Below, one piece after another: positions 1 through 12,126 of a stretch of DNA of 64,000 bases. The translations under genes were made by a program, and so were the position numbers. This DNA is from Diphasiastrum complanatum (Eukaryota > Streptophyta > Lycopodiopsida > Lycopodiales > Lycopodiaceae): contig CM055094.1 in assembly GCA_029204225.1 (NCBI GenBank), positions 8,539,234 through 8,603,233 of the forward strand. Reading direction: 5' to 3'. Below the pieces are notes generated by a model. That model was not told the DNA's origin. It made no database searches and worked only from the letters and a program-made list of their open reading frames with translations. Position 1 is the stretch's first letter, and the number at the start of each line of letters is the position of its first letter.

Positions 1-216
1 TTCAACGCTGACAAGCTGCAATTTCACCTTCTGACCGAGAAGATCTGCGGTGTTATCGACCGCAGACGCTCCAGCATTCACCAAATCAAGGAGATTCGTC
101 TTCTGTACAATGATTGTGCCATTGATCTGGATCGACGTACCTGCTGGAGAAGTTGAATGGGGAGCCAGAACGTTTCCTATAGCCCCCCCAAGCAGTGAAC
201 TTCCAAAGCCCTGCAT
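1..216 (-). CDS. Lipoxygenase-like protein, N-terminal part (runs off the window)
   Basis: The minus strand is open from an ATG at 216-214 to the window edge (72 codons, no stop). After a short leader rich in Gly, Ser and Ala, residues about 31 onward include GTIIVQKTNLLDL and then DLLGQKVKLQLVSVE. This is the pattern at the start of the N-terminal PLAT/LH2 beta-barrel of plant lipoxygenases (a GT-[IV]-x-x-[QM]-K block, then a D-x-L-G-x-x-V-x-x-Q-L block). Plant lipoxygenases add oxygen to polyunsaturated fatty acids in the first step of oxylipin synthesis. The catalytic domain lies outside the window, so activity and 9-/13-specificity cannot be judged. The ATG is the only one in this frame before the conserved block, and no obvious plastid transit peptide precedes it. 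Alternative: another PLAT-domain protein. Confidence 0.7.
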   Translation of the reverse strand, partial: MQGFGSSLLGGAIGNVLAPHSTSPAGTSIQINGTIIVQKTNLLDLVNAGASAVDNTADLLGQKVKLQLVSVE

Positions 217-772
217 TGTGTTGCAACTTTGAGTACTCCAAAATATTCAGCTGTCGATATGCAAAGCTAAACTGTGCTCACATCAAGTGATACTATACAT
301 TCCAAGAGCCAGCAAAAGAAACTGATCAACAGCCGGAAAATATGCTCAATGCAGCTACGAATTCACCATCATTCACTACAAACAGCAAAACAGATCACTT
401 GCGAATTCAGGATAAGCATGCTGCTTGAGCACCTTATAAATCAGGACCAATTAATGCTGGCCATGTCCCTGCAGCTGGGATCGTGCAGCGAAAACGTGGA
501 AACAAGATCACAAGCAAGCAGCAACAATAAGGATTCCTGAGAGTTGACTGCAACAATCACTCCAATCCTCCGACTTAGCTTGTCTCTTAATTGGAATAAT
601 AACTCCGTTTTGACTAGCTCAGGGTCCACCACCAATCAAAAGGCATTCTGCACTTCCTTTGTCCATCACGGTGTATTATATTTGACAACGTGTACCCTTG
701 CAACGTGCTCAAGCTCAAATCTTAATTCGTCGTGGTAATGCAGCTGGTGCAACTGCTCCACGACATCCTTCT
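217..772 (-). promoter_or_regulatory. Putative upstream region of the lipoxygenase-like gene
   Basis: This non-coding stretch lies 5' of the minus-strand ATG at 216. A TATA-like ATTTATAAGG on the minus strand sits near 431-440, about 215 bp upstream of the ATG, which suits a plant 5' UTR. No other gene was recognised. The role is inferred from position only. Confidence 0.35.
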
Positions 773-774
773 TA

Positions 775-842
775 TTCAACGTTACAAAGTGATGTTTTCC
801 ATGCTGTGTGTTCAACGTTACAAAGTGATGTTTTCCATGTTG
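775..842 (+). repeat. Short tandem duplication (about 34 bp x 2)
   Basis: The segment beginning TTCAACGTTACAAAGTGATG occurs at about 775 and again at about 809, each copy followed by TTTTCCATG. It lies between the lipoxygenase upstream region and the retroelement-derived ORF. Confidence 0.8.
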
Positions 843-1524
843 TTGGTGTCGTTTAAACTTGAATTTTCTTAGTTTTCAAACAAATCTAGATCATTTATAT
901 ATTTACGTTTGCCTTTGGGCGTTCAATTTTAATATCTTTCATCATGTAAAATATCTGGATTACCATCAATAAGAGGTTCAAGAATTTTGACAACACTAAT
1001 GCAAAATAACGGAGAGACGAGGGATGAGCAAACTTCACTAGGAAGGGATGATGACCAACATGAATCAACACATCCAGATCTGGAACATGATCCAAAGGCA
1101 TGTGTAATGCTGCTTCAAAGAGGGCAATGTTCATATTGCTTCGAGAACCATCACATTGCCAATTGCCCAACTAAGAAGTTTCGTGTTGCAAAACCAATAG
1201 TAGCAGGAAAGCATCAAAAATTCCAAGATCCACCCTTGACAACAAGAAAGCAAGTTGAGCAGATGGCGCACCCAAGCAGTTTATCTTCAAGAGATGGGCC
1301 GATTTTGAAGACAATAGGTGAAAGATTGGCGCCAATTGTGCATTCGCCATGTGCATCACCAAGACCTACTGGAGCCTAAACCCACGACAGTTCTCCAATA
1401 TATTATGTGGAAGGACCTAGTGACGAGCGTATGCCAGTTTATGCAATCCAGCTCCGAGGCGATGACATTTTGCCAATGATACGATGTTATGGATGTGGCG
1501 GAAGACATCGCAAATCAGAATGCC

Positions 1525-3360
<1,836 letters not shown>

Positions 3361-3577
3361 ATTAATTGAATATCAAAGATTCAAAAAAGCATGTAAATTT
3401 ATAAGCCAAAATTAGATTGATGGCATTCAATAAAGATCAAACGTGTGTGATCAAAAATTCTCAAATTTCACATACATTAAATGGAAAAGAGTACAATCAT
3501 TTTTTTTCATTGTCTCTAAGGACAATTTTTGATGTGTGGTCATGATAGAACTTTTTCCTATCATACGGACCCAAAAA
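3361..3577. other. Intergenic, nothing recognised
   Basis: AT-rich sequence between the retroelement terminus and the unknown minus-strand gene. No ORF or repeat structure was seen. Confidence 0.5.
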
Positions 3578-5147
3578 TCAAGTGGATCGCCTTTTGCTCA
3601 AATCTATATATCCTGATAGAATTGCCAGAGCAGATGATCTCATAGGAACATTTTTTGGCACATAATTGAACACTTTGAGAGCAGCATCTCTTTTGACAAA
3701 AATGATTCTATATGTATTTTTTGGATATTTATGCCCTTGGGCAAAATCAGATAGGGCCTTGATGGCCATGATTAAGGTTCCCGCATTCACAAAAAACCTT
3801 TCATGAAGAATACAAATTTCATTTTTTACAAAATGTTTCAAATAATGAGCCAATGAGGCATCCTTTTGTCTCCCGCCTTGTCTCTCTCTCAATCCTCCAT
3901 GCCTGCTAGCAAAGGCATCAACTTCAACGATATCCTACAACACGTAATCAAGTGTTAGTCAAACTAGCAGACTCTGAAATTCATCAAACAAAAACTTTAC
4001 ACTTGTCTACACTCTAATTAGCAAGTGTTTAGCCTCTTACTCTATTTTGGCTCAATAGTGGCATTACAAGTGGAAATGCATAATTTGCCATCTATGCCAA
4101 ATTTATTCCTATCAACATCCTACAGAAGGTGTACTTACCAAATCCTCCTCGTCAGCTTGGATCATACCAGCAGCTTTTAAATTGTGGTGGATTGCTGGTC
4201 AGCTAGAATAGTATATATGGGAGGTGGCAGATACTTTTTCTGAAAAGCCAAAAACTCCTCCTCACTCGGCATATTAGCCTCATATGCCATGCTCTCAGAT
4301 AGCATCCTTTGAAGGGCATATGTGCCACTTGCCCATTCTACCTGGTCCTCATAGTCGATGCCATCTATGAGGTCCTCATCATCATCAAAGTCAATAAAAT
4401 CATTAAATTTAGAAATCATTCTTGACATAAGAGATAATATCTCATCTTCTCTGAGATCCATTACGTCTCCAATGTCGCTAATGGACAAGAATGCAATATC
4501 GTCCATATGCTACACAAGGAGGTCCATCAGGGTTCTGCTCTGGTCAATCTCACTCACGGTAGATAAGGGAGAGATAGACAGAGAACGAGCCTTGGCAGGA
4601 TCATATTGCTGTGCTTGCCTAGCCTACTCTACATCTCCTAAAACCTTATCAGTAATGGAAACCTCTGAAGCCACACGAGTAGTAGGGGCAGGCAAACCAA
4701 TCATGGACGACCCAGAAGATTCTGCCTCGTCAGGGAGATAAGAGCACATAAGAAAAACACAAAGGCCATACCCTCCTGAACGAATCGACATACTCGATTG
4801 TGTTCCTCACAGGGTATGACACATTTAAACAGATTGATAAGTTTGGTAAACTTACAATCATGCCTTTGCTTGGCACTAGGCTGAGCATGAGTCAAATCTG
4901 TGAAATGCACAAATCTTAGGTCGTCCATCAAAAGGGTACCATGTTGCAAGCACTCATAAATATCCTTGTACAGTTTAGAAAAAACTTCTCTGTGCTCAAT
5001 AACAAATCTCTCTATGTCAAACTGAAAATTGAAATAGGACAGAAAATGGGTCTGTCTCTTGCTAACCTCAGCATCAACAAGGAAAGAACTAAGAGCTCTA
5101 TAATAGATCGAACTTGTAGAAGAGGAGGCCATATAGATATGAGGCAC
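3578..5147 (-). pseudogene. Unrecognised multi-block gene, probably broken
   Basis: Three minus-strand coding blocks follow one another. Block 1 (5147 to about 4790; a second ATG at 5132 reads MASSSTSSIYY) is rich in Phe, Leu and His and ends with Cys residues near CVIPCEEHNRVCRF, just before a GGTATGG possible donor. Block 2 (about 4730-4177) has two in-frame TAG codons (4626-4624 and 4512-4510), each easily derived from CAG, then 109 open codons with an acidic DFDDDEDLIDGIDYED stretch. Block 3 (3934-3578) follows a consistent intron: donor GTAAGT at 4138, acceptor TTGTAG ending at 3935. It is a basic, Lys/Arg-rich segment ending SGYIDLSKRRST. I do not recognise the family. It is divergently arranged with the H3-like gene. 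The two nonsense codons make it a likely pseudogene unless splicing removes them. Confidence 0.45.
3935..4138 (-). other. Candidate intron of the unknown minus-strand gene
   Basis: On the minus strand the segment begins GTAAGTAC after GAGGATTTG and ends TTGTAG before GATATCGTTGAAG. This is a good plant GT-AG pair, 204 bp long, joining an acidic end (QADEEDL) to block 3. It supports a real spliced gene rather than chance ORFs. Confidence 0.5.
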
Positions 5148-5379
5148 CGGTTATCAAGGGGACATAAACGGTGTAATCGTGGGTGCCTGATGGTGATATG
5201 CATTGTACACGATGGAACCATGCACCAGGGAAGCAGTGCAACTATGGAACTGTCTGTTGGGCGCATGGTAGCGATATTGTATGTACTGATTTTGGAGCAG
5301 GTCGGATTCCTGGACTCAATATGCGAAACTGAATTCCAAAAATGACACTCACATATATAGTCTAATACAGAGCATCTGC

Positions 5380-5720
5380 ACCGTACACGTGTTTCGGTAA
5401 CGTGCAGTCAAAGTTGCCACACGTGTGGAAACGACGGCCAAATCATTTGCATAACACGTGTACACTTTGGATCTTGACATATGTCCTCGCATGCGCATGC
5501 CAACTATACGATCATACGAGCCAGTCATTTTGTGATGCGTGTGTGGCCCAGATCTTGACATGTGTCCTCGCATGTGCATGCCAGCCGTATGATCGTACGA
5601 ACAGCTGATGTTCTGACACGTGACAGCTCCATGTGATGACACGTGTGACCACACGTGCGGGGAGTGGAGGTGTCACATCACACGTGTGAATATGATGGGA
5701 CGTTCTACAGGTATAAAAGG
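5380..5720 (+). promoter_or_regulatory. Shared divergent upstream region: G-box cluster and TATA box
   Basis: Between the ATG of the unknown gene (5147, minus) and the ATG of the H3-like gene (5969, plus) lie many ACGTG cores. They are at about 5386, 5402, 5418 (CACACGTGTG), 5455, 5618, 5640, 5650 and 5679 (CACACGTGTG). A TATA box, GTATAAAAGG, is at 5711-5720 on the plus strand, about 250 bp before the H3-like ATG. CACGTG is the plant G-box core bound by bHLH and bZIP factors. Two imperfect copies of an 81-bp unit containing GATCTTGACAT and CGCATG start at 5470 and 5551. That the region drives both genes is inferred from its position. Confidence 0.5.
5470..5631 (+). repeat. Imperfect 81-bp tandem duplication
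   Basis: Two copies begin GATCTTGACAT at 5470 and 5551. Both go on with TCCTCGCATG, GCATGCCA and an ACGATC/ATGATC motif followed by ATACGA/GTACGA. The duplication lies inside the putative bidirectional promoter. Confidence 0.7.
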
Positions 5721-5968
5721 ACATTTTCGGCTCATATTTCAGTTTCGAATTTCTTCATTCCCTAGCTCGCCTCAGCTTTCTTCGTTCACTTCCGCTCCTC
5801 GCTATACGCATATCGCTACCACACGCCCAGAGACTCACATACCAGTACAGCTTCCCCCTCCGCACGTCGTGGCGATACGCCATCTGCCATATCGCCATAT
5901 AGTGCCTCCCTTGTCAGATATGCACTTTTCTTTCTCATTGGCGCGTCATATCAATACCTTTGCTTGAA

Positions 5969-6610
5969 ATGGCCCGTACCAAGCAGACAGCATGCCTTAC
6001 CACATTTGCCCCGCCTCCTCACCCTCCTATACAAAGGGCAGTGGGCACTGGTAGGAGAGTAGGTCGGCCTAGAAGACCATGGTTAAGGGATATCAGAAGA
6101 CTTCAGAGGACAACGAATCTTCTGATTCCCCATGCTCCTTTCTACAGGTCTGTGAGATTAGTGACAAGGTCATTCTCACATGATGTTCGCTGGAACATAA
6201 CAGCCCTAGAAGCCCTCCATACTGCCTATGAGGACTTTCAAGTCAAATTCTTTGAAGACTCCACGCTTTGCACAGTGCACGATAAGAGAGTTACCCTCAT
6301 GCCTTAGGACATGCATCTTGTCATGAGGCTGAGTAGTACATACGATCAGGTCTTTAAGAGTGGCTTCACCTCTAGGCCACCACCTATAGAGAGAGGGCAT
6401 GTTCCTCAACGAAGAAGGAGAAAGCAGACCAAGCCCACCAGACCTGCCAGGCAAAGGGTGGTACTCAGTGAATCACCATCCCCCTCTCACATCTCTCGTC
6501 CTTTGGTTGGACCATCACACCAGTCTGCAGTGCGTTCTTCTCCTCCCACCACCTACAATCTAGGAGATTTGACATTTGACTTGTATGAAATCTATATATA
6601 TTGGATTTGA
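5969..6610 (+). pseudogene. Histone H3-like gene with CENH3-like features and an in-frame stop at the Lys122 position
   Basis: The ATG at 5969 starts MARTKQTA, the exact H3 N-terminus, but the Arg8/Lys9 and Lys27 region is replaced by a Pro-rich tail. From LRDIRR (residues 39-44) the histone fold lines up without gaps to canonical H3: TNLLI, a divergent alpha-1/loop-1 part, VRW, ALEALHTAYEDF, FFEDSTLC, VHDKRVTLMP. Ile42 and the stop (codon 113, TAG at 6305-6307) are 71 residues apart, as are the matching Ile and Lys122 of H3, so TAG replaces Lys122 (AAG to TAG is one change). The frame then reads DMHLVMRL, matching the H3 C-terminal helix, and continues in an Arg/Lys/Pro/Ser-rich tail to 6610. 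Trp replaces H3 Phe84, as in CENH3/CENP-A, but loop 1 is not lengthened as in most CENH3s. There is no intron. It is either a pseudogene or a truncated divergent variant. Confidence 0.75.
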
Positions 6611-6628
6611 ACTTTTTACATGATATTT

Positions 6629-6690
6629 CACACATGTGGACAGGTCCTCACACGTGTGGACAGGTCCTCACACGTGTGGAACCACATCGA
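6629..6690 (+). repeat. Tandem 20-bp repeat with CACACGTGTG
   Basis: The unit GGACAGGTCCTCACACGTGT recurs just downstream of the H3-like frame. CACACGTGTG lies at 6649 and 6669, preceded by a variant copy (CACATGTG). GGACAGGTCC is itself nearly palindromic. Confidence 0.8.
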
Positions 6691-6699
6691 TATTAAACC

Positions 6700-8440
6700 A
6701 TTTACATTTACGAGGTAAAAATTGTAAAATCTAAAAATATGGACTCCAATTCCATCAATAATGAGTTGAACTTGAACAATCCGTGTGTCTAAAAATTGAT
6801 ATTGGTCAAGTTTGATTGCTTCATGAATTATGTTAAATAATAAAGACCAAATCGCATGTTAGGCATCATATTTGAGAATTTTTGAGTGATAGGCATGAAA
6901 TTTGAGCTATTAGAAGCCAAAATATATCTTGGTTTATTGACATCAAATTTGAGCTATCTTGAGTGATAGGAATAATTTCATCCACAAGAGATCGAATTCA
7001 AACAATCTAAATGTCCTAAAATTGAGATCGTTTCATGTGCCAAATCCCAAGCTAATAGCAATAACAATGATAGTAAAGCTAAAATCAAGAAGAGAACAAG
7101 ACAATCGAGATAGCATGTCCATACAAAGCTACAGATGCATTAAACTTATCAAATCTAATGAAATTCATAGAGAATTATCATAAAATTAGGATCTATGCTC
7201 TAATACCAAGAAATGTCGTGCCAAATCCCAAGCAAATATCAATTACAAAAGAAGTACAAGACAATCATGATAACATATCCATAGAAAGCTAGAAACACAA
7301 GGATCTCTATAGAATCTCAATAGAAATGAAAGAAAGAGTACATAGCAATGGAAATGAGCATGGATTCATGTAGATAAGGCACATGAGACCTAGCAAAGGA
7401 AATCCCCATAGCTCATATTCACAAGGAGGAAGCAAGAAGCTCTCACTTGCAAATGAGCCAAAAGATCCCAAAAGTGATGTCTCTTATCTAGTTATAGACA
7501 ATGCTCTCACTTAACTAAACATAATTATCTTGAGGGATAGTTAGCCCTTGTTAAGTGTTATTTAAACTACATTGGGCCTTATTGGCCTATTATCCTTATT
7601 AATTACTGGGCTTAAAGAGGAAACCGCCTTGTTCTTAAGGCTAATAGCTCCTTTTTGGCCTACAAAGCTATTATCTTGCACAAATAAGCATGGATGTACA
7701 AAAAGTACATGACAGATCGACGAGCTAGATTATTCTATGTCAAGACATAGGGATCAAAATCAAGCTATCTTGTGTGTAGACATAAAATCGAATCTACTGG
7801 AATATCGTAAACATAAGCTTACTCTAAGTTGATCAGTCAATCGGCAATCTCTTGCCATATGTGAAGTGGTCATAAGCTCCTTGTGTATTAAACGAATTCT
7901 TTTTTGTTAAAGAATTTACAAAACCATTATGTACTTTTATTGAGGCCACATGGAGATGAGGCACCATGATTGTTATCCATTTTTTGAGTTGCTTTAGTAT
8001 AACATTTCAACCTTGCTACACTGCCCAATAGTGTAAAAAATATTTGTAATTTCTTGATATTCTACTTTTTAATTGAGGGGGGAAATTGATGCATATGAAA
8101 ATGATTTTACCTTTCACCTTAATGTTCGACAAAAAAATAAAAGAACCAAGGATTTGTAACCTTTTGGATCAAGGTTGGGGCTACAAATCTTTGGACACCT
8201 TGATTTGACTGGTTAGTTCTAGAAGTTGTGAACATGCAGTCAATGAACATGTTAATTGCTATAGGGGGCTAATGAAATGAAAGTGTCGATGCCCATGTTA
8301 TAAAGATGGTGAAAAAAAATACTAGCCTATCACCAATTAATGTTAACGAGGATAGGAAATATGAGTGGGAGGTTATAATATGTAAGAAAACTAATCTATA
8401 ATTTAAAATGTATTTTGGAAATAAAATGATTTCCTATATG
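6700..8440. other. Long intergenic stretch, decayed repeats only
   Basis: No supported gene. GTGCCAAATCCCAAGC occurs at about 7038 and again at about 7214, each followed by a similar stretch (GACAATCxxGATAxCAT, CCATAxAAAGCTA), so an old duplication is present. GCTCTAATACCA at 7197-7208 resembles an inverted primer-binding site of a decayed minus-strand LTR element, but no LTR could be delimited. Confidence 0.4.
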
Positions 8441-8454
8441 AAATTGAGACACAT

Positions 8455-8650
8455 ACATTTTGTAACTAGGAAAAAAAAAATCTTATTTAGAAATGGTAGA
8501 AATGTATCTAGGAAAATAAGGTTTTTCCTAGATGCAATTGATGCACATGCATTTTTTAACTAGGAAAAAAGCTTTCCTAGTTAGAAGAGGTCCAAATCGA
8601 CATTTTAACTAGGAAAAATCATGTGAAACTAGGAAATTTGACATTTTTCC
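8455..8650. repeat. Cluster of CTAGGAAA motifs in both orientations, forming hairpins
   Basis: The motif A[AC]TAGGAAA occurs repeatedly. It forms two near-perfect hairpins: ATCTAGGAAAA...TTTTCCTAGAT at about 8508-8534 and AACTAGGAAA...TTTCCTAGTT at about 8561-8585. More copies lie at about 8465, 8610 and 8628. This resembles subterminal repeats of a DNA transposon or a MITE cluster. No transposase lies next to it. Confidence 0.55.
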
Positions 8651-8659
8651 TATATAGGA

Positions 8660-8935
8660 ACTAATCAAAAGTTCCTTGTGTCAAGGGTAACACCTTGTCG
8701 CATCAAGTCCCCCATTCTGCCGACCACCCCGACCGTGGACACACCATGCTTACTTTGTGAGAAACACCTTGCACAATGGTTGTCTTGATGAGTCCCAAAA
8801 AGTGGCCATCCCCATGAGACTTGCATAGGTAACCGGCTAGTCGGCTCTGATACCACATGTTGCAACCGGCGCCTCAAAGGGAGCTGGGACTTGAGTAGTT
8901 TTTCCAAGACACACTTAAGTCTAACATCCATCTGT
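8660..8935 (-). mobile_element. Minus-strand remnant related to element X (LTR end, PBS, leader)
   Basis: The reverse complement matches element X around 13345-13560: the end of the LTR (GCTCCCTTTG), then CA, a 2-bp TG spacer, the primer-binding site TGGTATCAGAGCCGACT (minus strand, from 8855), and leader sequence with AAGACAACnnTTGTGCAAGG and GTGTCCACGGTCGGGGTGG. On the plus strand the LTR side starts TGTTGCAACCGG at 8858 and extends right, with no clear far end. No coding capacity was seen. Confidence 0.65.
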
Positions 8936-9368
8936 CATGAACTCACTAAAAAGCCAACTTAGATAATGCAACATGCCTAATCATTCAAACTTACGAAAAG
9001 TAGAATCCCAACCAACTCGAAAGCTAGCTTAAAATCCATCCCCAAAAGCTAACCAAAGGCAAAGACAAGTTACTCATGAAATCCTAAGGCCTAGTGGTCG
9101 CCAAACTGACCAAATAGCATAGCGATGGGCCTCACATCGATACGTGGACCCTTAGGCACAAGCGACGCTTTTATGGAGCTTAGATTTAATCCATAAATAA
9201 AAGTTTTATTTATTTATTAAATATCTCCCATGAAAGTATTGAGAAACCACTTGGACACATCACCGTTTGAATATCGCCTTAGAAGGCCCTTTTACCCACC
9301 CTTGCCACGCCTCATCTCGAGAGTCCTTAACAATGAAGCACCTCCCCACTAGAGCTTATGGACCATGG
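8936..9368. other. Non-coding, probably rest of a decayed LTR
   Basis: Sequence between the X-related PBS remnant and the next LTR. No ORF. It probably includes the rest of the minus-strand LTR, whose outer boundary could not be fixed. Confidence 0.35.
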
Positions 9369-9768
9369 TGTTAGATAAATATCCCAAGGGCGGTTACCCA
9401 CTTTGTACATATACAAAGACTGGTGTAAATGGCATTTAAGGCATATAGGATATTTGTTTCTCAACACTTGTAAATATATATACAAGCTGAATCAAGCTAT
9501 GTAAGTGTTCTCTTTTAATCAATCAGAGTTATCTATAGCCAGCATTATCATGCTCAGCAAGCTAAAGTGATTACTTCAAGCCATTGTACTCACTGTTGAT
9601 AATAATCAGAGTGCAATTTTTGTCTCACTATTGAATTGTTCATTTGCATAATCAGTATGAATCATTCTACTTGACTATTTCTACTGATAATTGTTGCGTC
9701 TCCGTTCCTACATGCCTACGCTCAAAGCTTCGAGCTTCCGCTGCCAGTCATCCCCACGTTTTACGACA
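9369..9768 (+). repeat. Putative 5' LTR of decayed copia element E
   Basis: The segment starts TGTTAGATAAAT and ends TTTTACGACA. The end is followed at once by TGGTATCAAAGC (9769-9780), a variant copia primer-binding site, and 130 bp later by a gag-like start. The length of 400 bp and the TG...CA ends suit a copia LTR. No second copy was found downstream, so the left edge is a best guess. Confidence 0.6.
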
Positions 9769-9780
9769 TGGTATCAAAGC
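9769..9780 (+). other. Primer-binding site of copia E
   Basis: TGGTATCAAAGC directly follows the LTR's CA end. It differs by one base from the initiator-tRNA type site TGGTATCAGAGC used by the other copia elements here. Confidence 0.7.
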
Positions 9781-9911
9781 GGACATTTCAGTAATCTGCA
9801 TTTGTACTGCAAATTATTAGTCTTGTTTCTATCAATACATCTTTCTAGCAAATGCATAGCCAACAATATTCCGACAATCGTTGTTTCTACCAATGATCTA
9901 TTCCAACCAGA

Positions 9912-11265
9912 ATGGATCCATCATCTAGTTCATCTCTCATTGACAAACTCGATGGCGATAACTACCATCTCTGGAAATTCAAGATGAAGGTTATACTTCT
10001 AGCCAAAGAACTGTGGGACATCGTTGATGGCACAAAGCTCAAACCAGGAGGTGATGCAGCCATCATCACCAAGTGGAGACTGAGAGATGGCAAAGCATTT
10101 GCCATGATCACCCTCAATATCAAGGATACTCAGATCAGCCAACATACGTGCTGTTCATACCGCTAAGAATGCATGGGACATCCTAGCAACTCTCTACGAC
10201 ATAAGAGATGTTACATGCAAGCTTCATCTGAGGAAGAAATTCTTCACCCTCAGAATGTCTGATGCAGATAGTGTTTCGAGTCATCTCAACATGTTCAAAA
10301 ATCTTGTGGAGCAAATGACTGCAACTGGCTCTGTCATAGAAGATTCCGATGCACTCATGACTCTATCATCAAGTCTACTTGAAGCCTACAAAAATTGGGT
10401 AATGGCAATTTCTACCAAGAGCACCTCACTCTATGAAGAGTAATTTTGCTGCTCCTACAAGAGGAGATTAGAAAATCAACATCCTCCTCAGGCTTAGGAT
10501 TAGATCCTCAAGCTCTATATTCAAAAAATCAGAAGTGTAGATCCAAGAGATCTACAAAGTCAAATTATACTGACAAGAAGAGCAACATGCATTCTGGACC
10601 AAATTATGGTTTAGGATCGAATTCAAGCTCTTCATCATTCCAATCAGTGCAGAAACTTTTTTGCAAATACTATATGAGGATTGGCCACGAAATCAAGGAC
10701 TTCCAAACTTTGAATTACAACAACATAAAGGAGAAGCAGTTCCAACAACAAACACATAGTGCTACAACCAGTCACTCAAATCAACAAGAAGAAGAAGACG
10801 ATGAAGCAGCTTTCATGACCAAAGTCGAAGAAAAACAGGATATCGATTCCTGGTATCTAGATTACAGAGCAACTCAACACATGACTCACCATCGCGCCTG
10901 GTTCAAAGACTATAAGTCATTCACCCACTCTCGAGTTGTGCAACTTGGAGACAACTCATCACATTCAATCGAAGGTGAAGGAACAGTCAGAGTTGAATTC
11001 AAAAGAGGTGAGGTCAAGTTGTTGTCCAACGTTCTCCACGTTCCAAATCTAACCAAGAATCTGCTCTCAGTTAGCAGAATCACCGATTCAAGTCGAAGGG
11101 TCGAATTTGATACATGATGCACAATTCTTGACAAATCCCAGAAGGTTCTAGCCTACGAAAGAAGAAGTGGCTATCTTTACAAACTCAACCATTGCTATTC
11201 TTCTAACAATCAAGCTCTTCACACAACCACTTCTGAATCAACTGATATGATCCCACTCTTGGGGG
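9912..11265 (+). pseudogene. Copia E gag-protease remnant
   Basis: Blocks in shifting frames read as copia Gag. A start with LDGDNYHLWKFKMK at 9912 is followed by a UBN2-type core (about 10255-10443, SHLNMFKNLVEQM) and a degraded zinc knuckle, CKYYMRIGHEIKDF near 10653, with the second and last Cys lost. Then comes a protease-like DSWYLDYRATQHMT near 10846, where the catalytic DSGA is changed to DYRA. VLHVPNLTKNLLSVSRI and a pre-integrase stretch to about 11265 follow. There are at least two frameshifts and a TGA at 11115-11117. Integrase and reverse transcriptase are absent, so the element is 3'-truncated and dead. Confidence 0.8.
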
Positions 11266-11585
11266 GTATCGACTCTAGTATCAAAGAATCATATCAAAGT
11301 CTAGATTAGTTCTTTGATATTTATAGGTTGATACATGTCTTTCGCCTACATACATGCCCAACAAGTTTGGATAAGCTTACAGCCTGCATGCTCCTCCCCC
11401 ATGTGCTCATTGTATGTGCCTCATATTGACTCAAAGTAAAATAATTACTTCATTGAAAGAAAGATGGGAAAATTCCATTGCGCCTGCTCTTTAAGGCTCT
11501 TGTTTTCTTTGCATCTTCAACCTTTAGACAGTCAGCAGGTAATAGCCTTAAAGCTCCCTGAAGCATATAATTGGCCCTATTGGAA
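11266..11585. other. Intergenic, nothing recognised
   Basis: Sequence between the truncated copia E and the first fragment of the X-family LTR. No ORF or repeat structure was recognised. Confidence 0.4.
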
Positions 11586-12126
11586 CCCGGCGCCACTGTG
11601 ATCAAAATCCAGCCGGCGCCAAGTTCTTATGGCTGAAAATCTTTGATCGGTTCTAGCGGAGTCCAGAGAGCTCAGATCGATCTGCAATCACCTCACACGA
11701 TCTAGGCATGATTAAAGGAAGCCTGGGGATCAATAAAATCTAGAGAGAGAAAATGACTTTCTAGAAAGAGAAAATCCTAGAGAGAGAAGAACGTGCTTTA
11801 CCAGCTTGGGTAGAGTGCTTGGTATGAGGGGGGTGCCGAATCACACCAATACTATAGGGGAGTGCGGGTTGCGACTCAGGGCGAGCTCCAACCAAGTCTC
11901 AGCCTCCCTTGCTGGAATGTTGTCATGGCTCTCTCCTTGGCATGCTAGCACCCCAGAGACTTGGGTCGGTCACACACTTGAAATGTAACCTTCTCAGATT
12001 TATCAATAAAGTGGGATTTTCCTCAAACTGACTCTGATTACCTTCTGGTTTCAGTGTTCGGTAAAAGTGCCAGTTGTAAGACCGCTTTCAAAATTTTTAA
12101 CTTGGCACATAGCTGAGGGTCGTATC
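11586..12126 (+). repeat. X-family LTR fragment
   Basis: From CCGGCGCCACTG to GAGGGTCGTATC this matches the internal part of the X 5' LTR (12236 to about 12782) with few differences. The first 110 bp or so and the last 590 bp or so of the LTR are missing. It abuts the TG start of the X 5' LTR at 12127. Confidence 0.85.
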
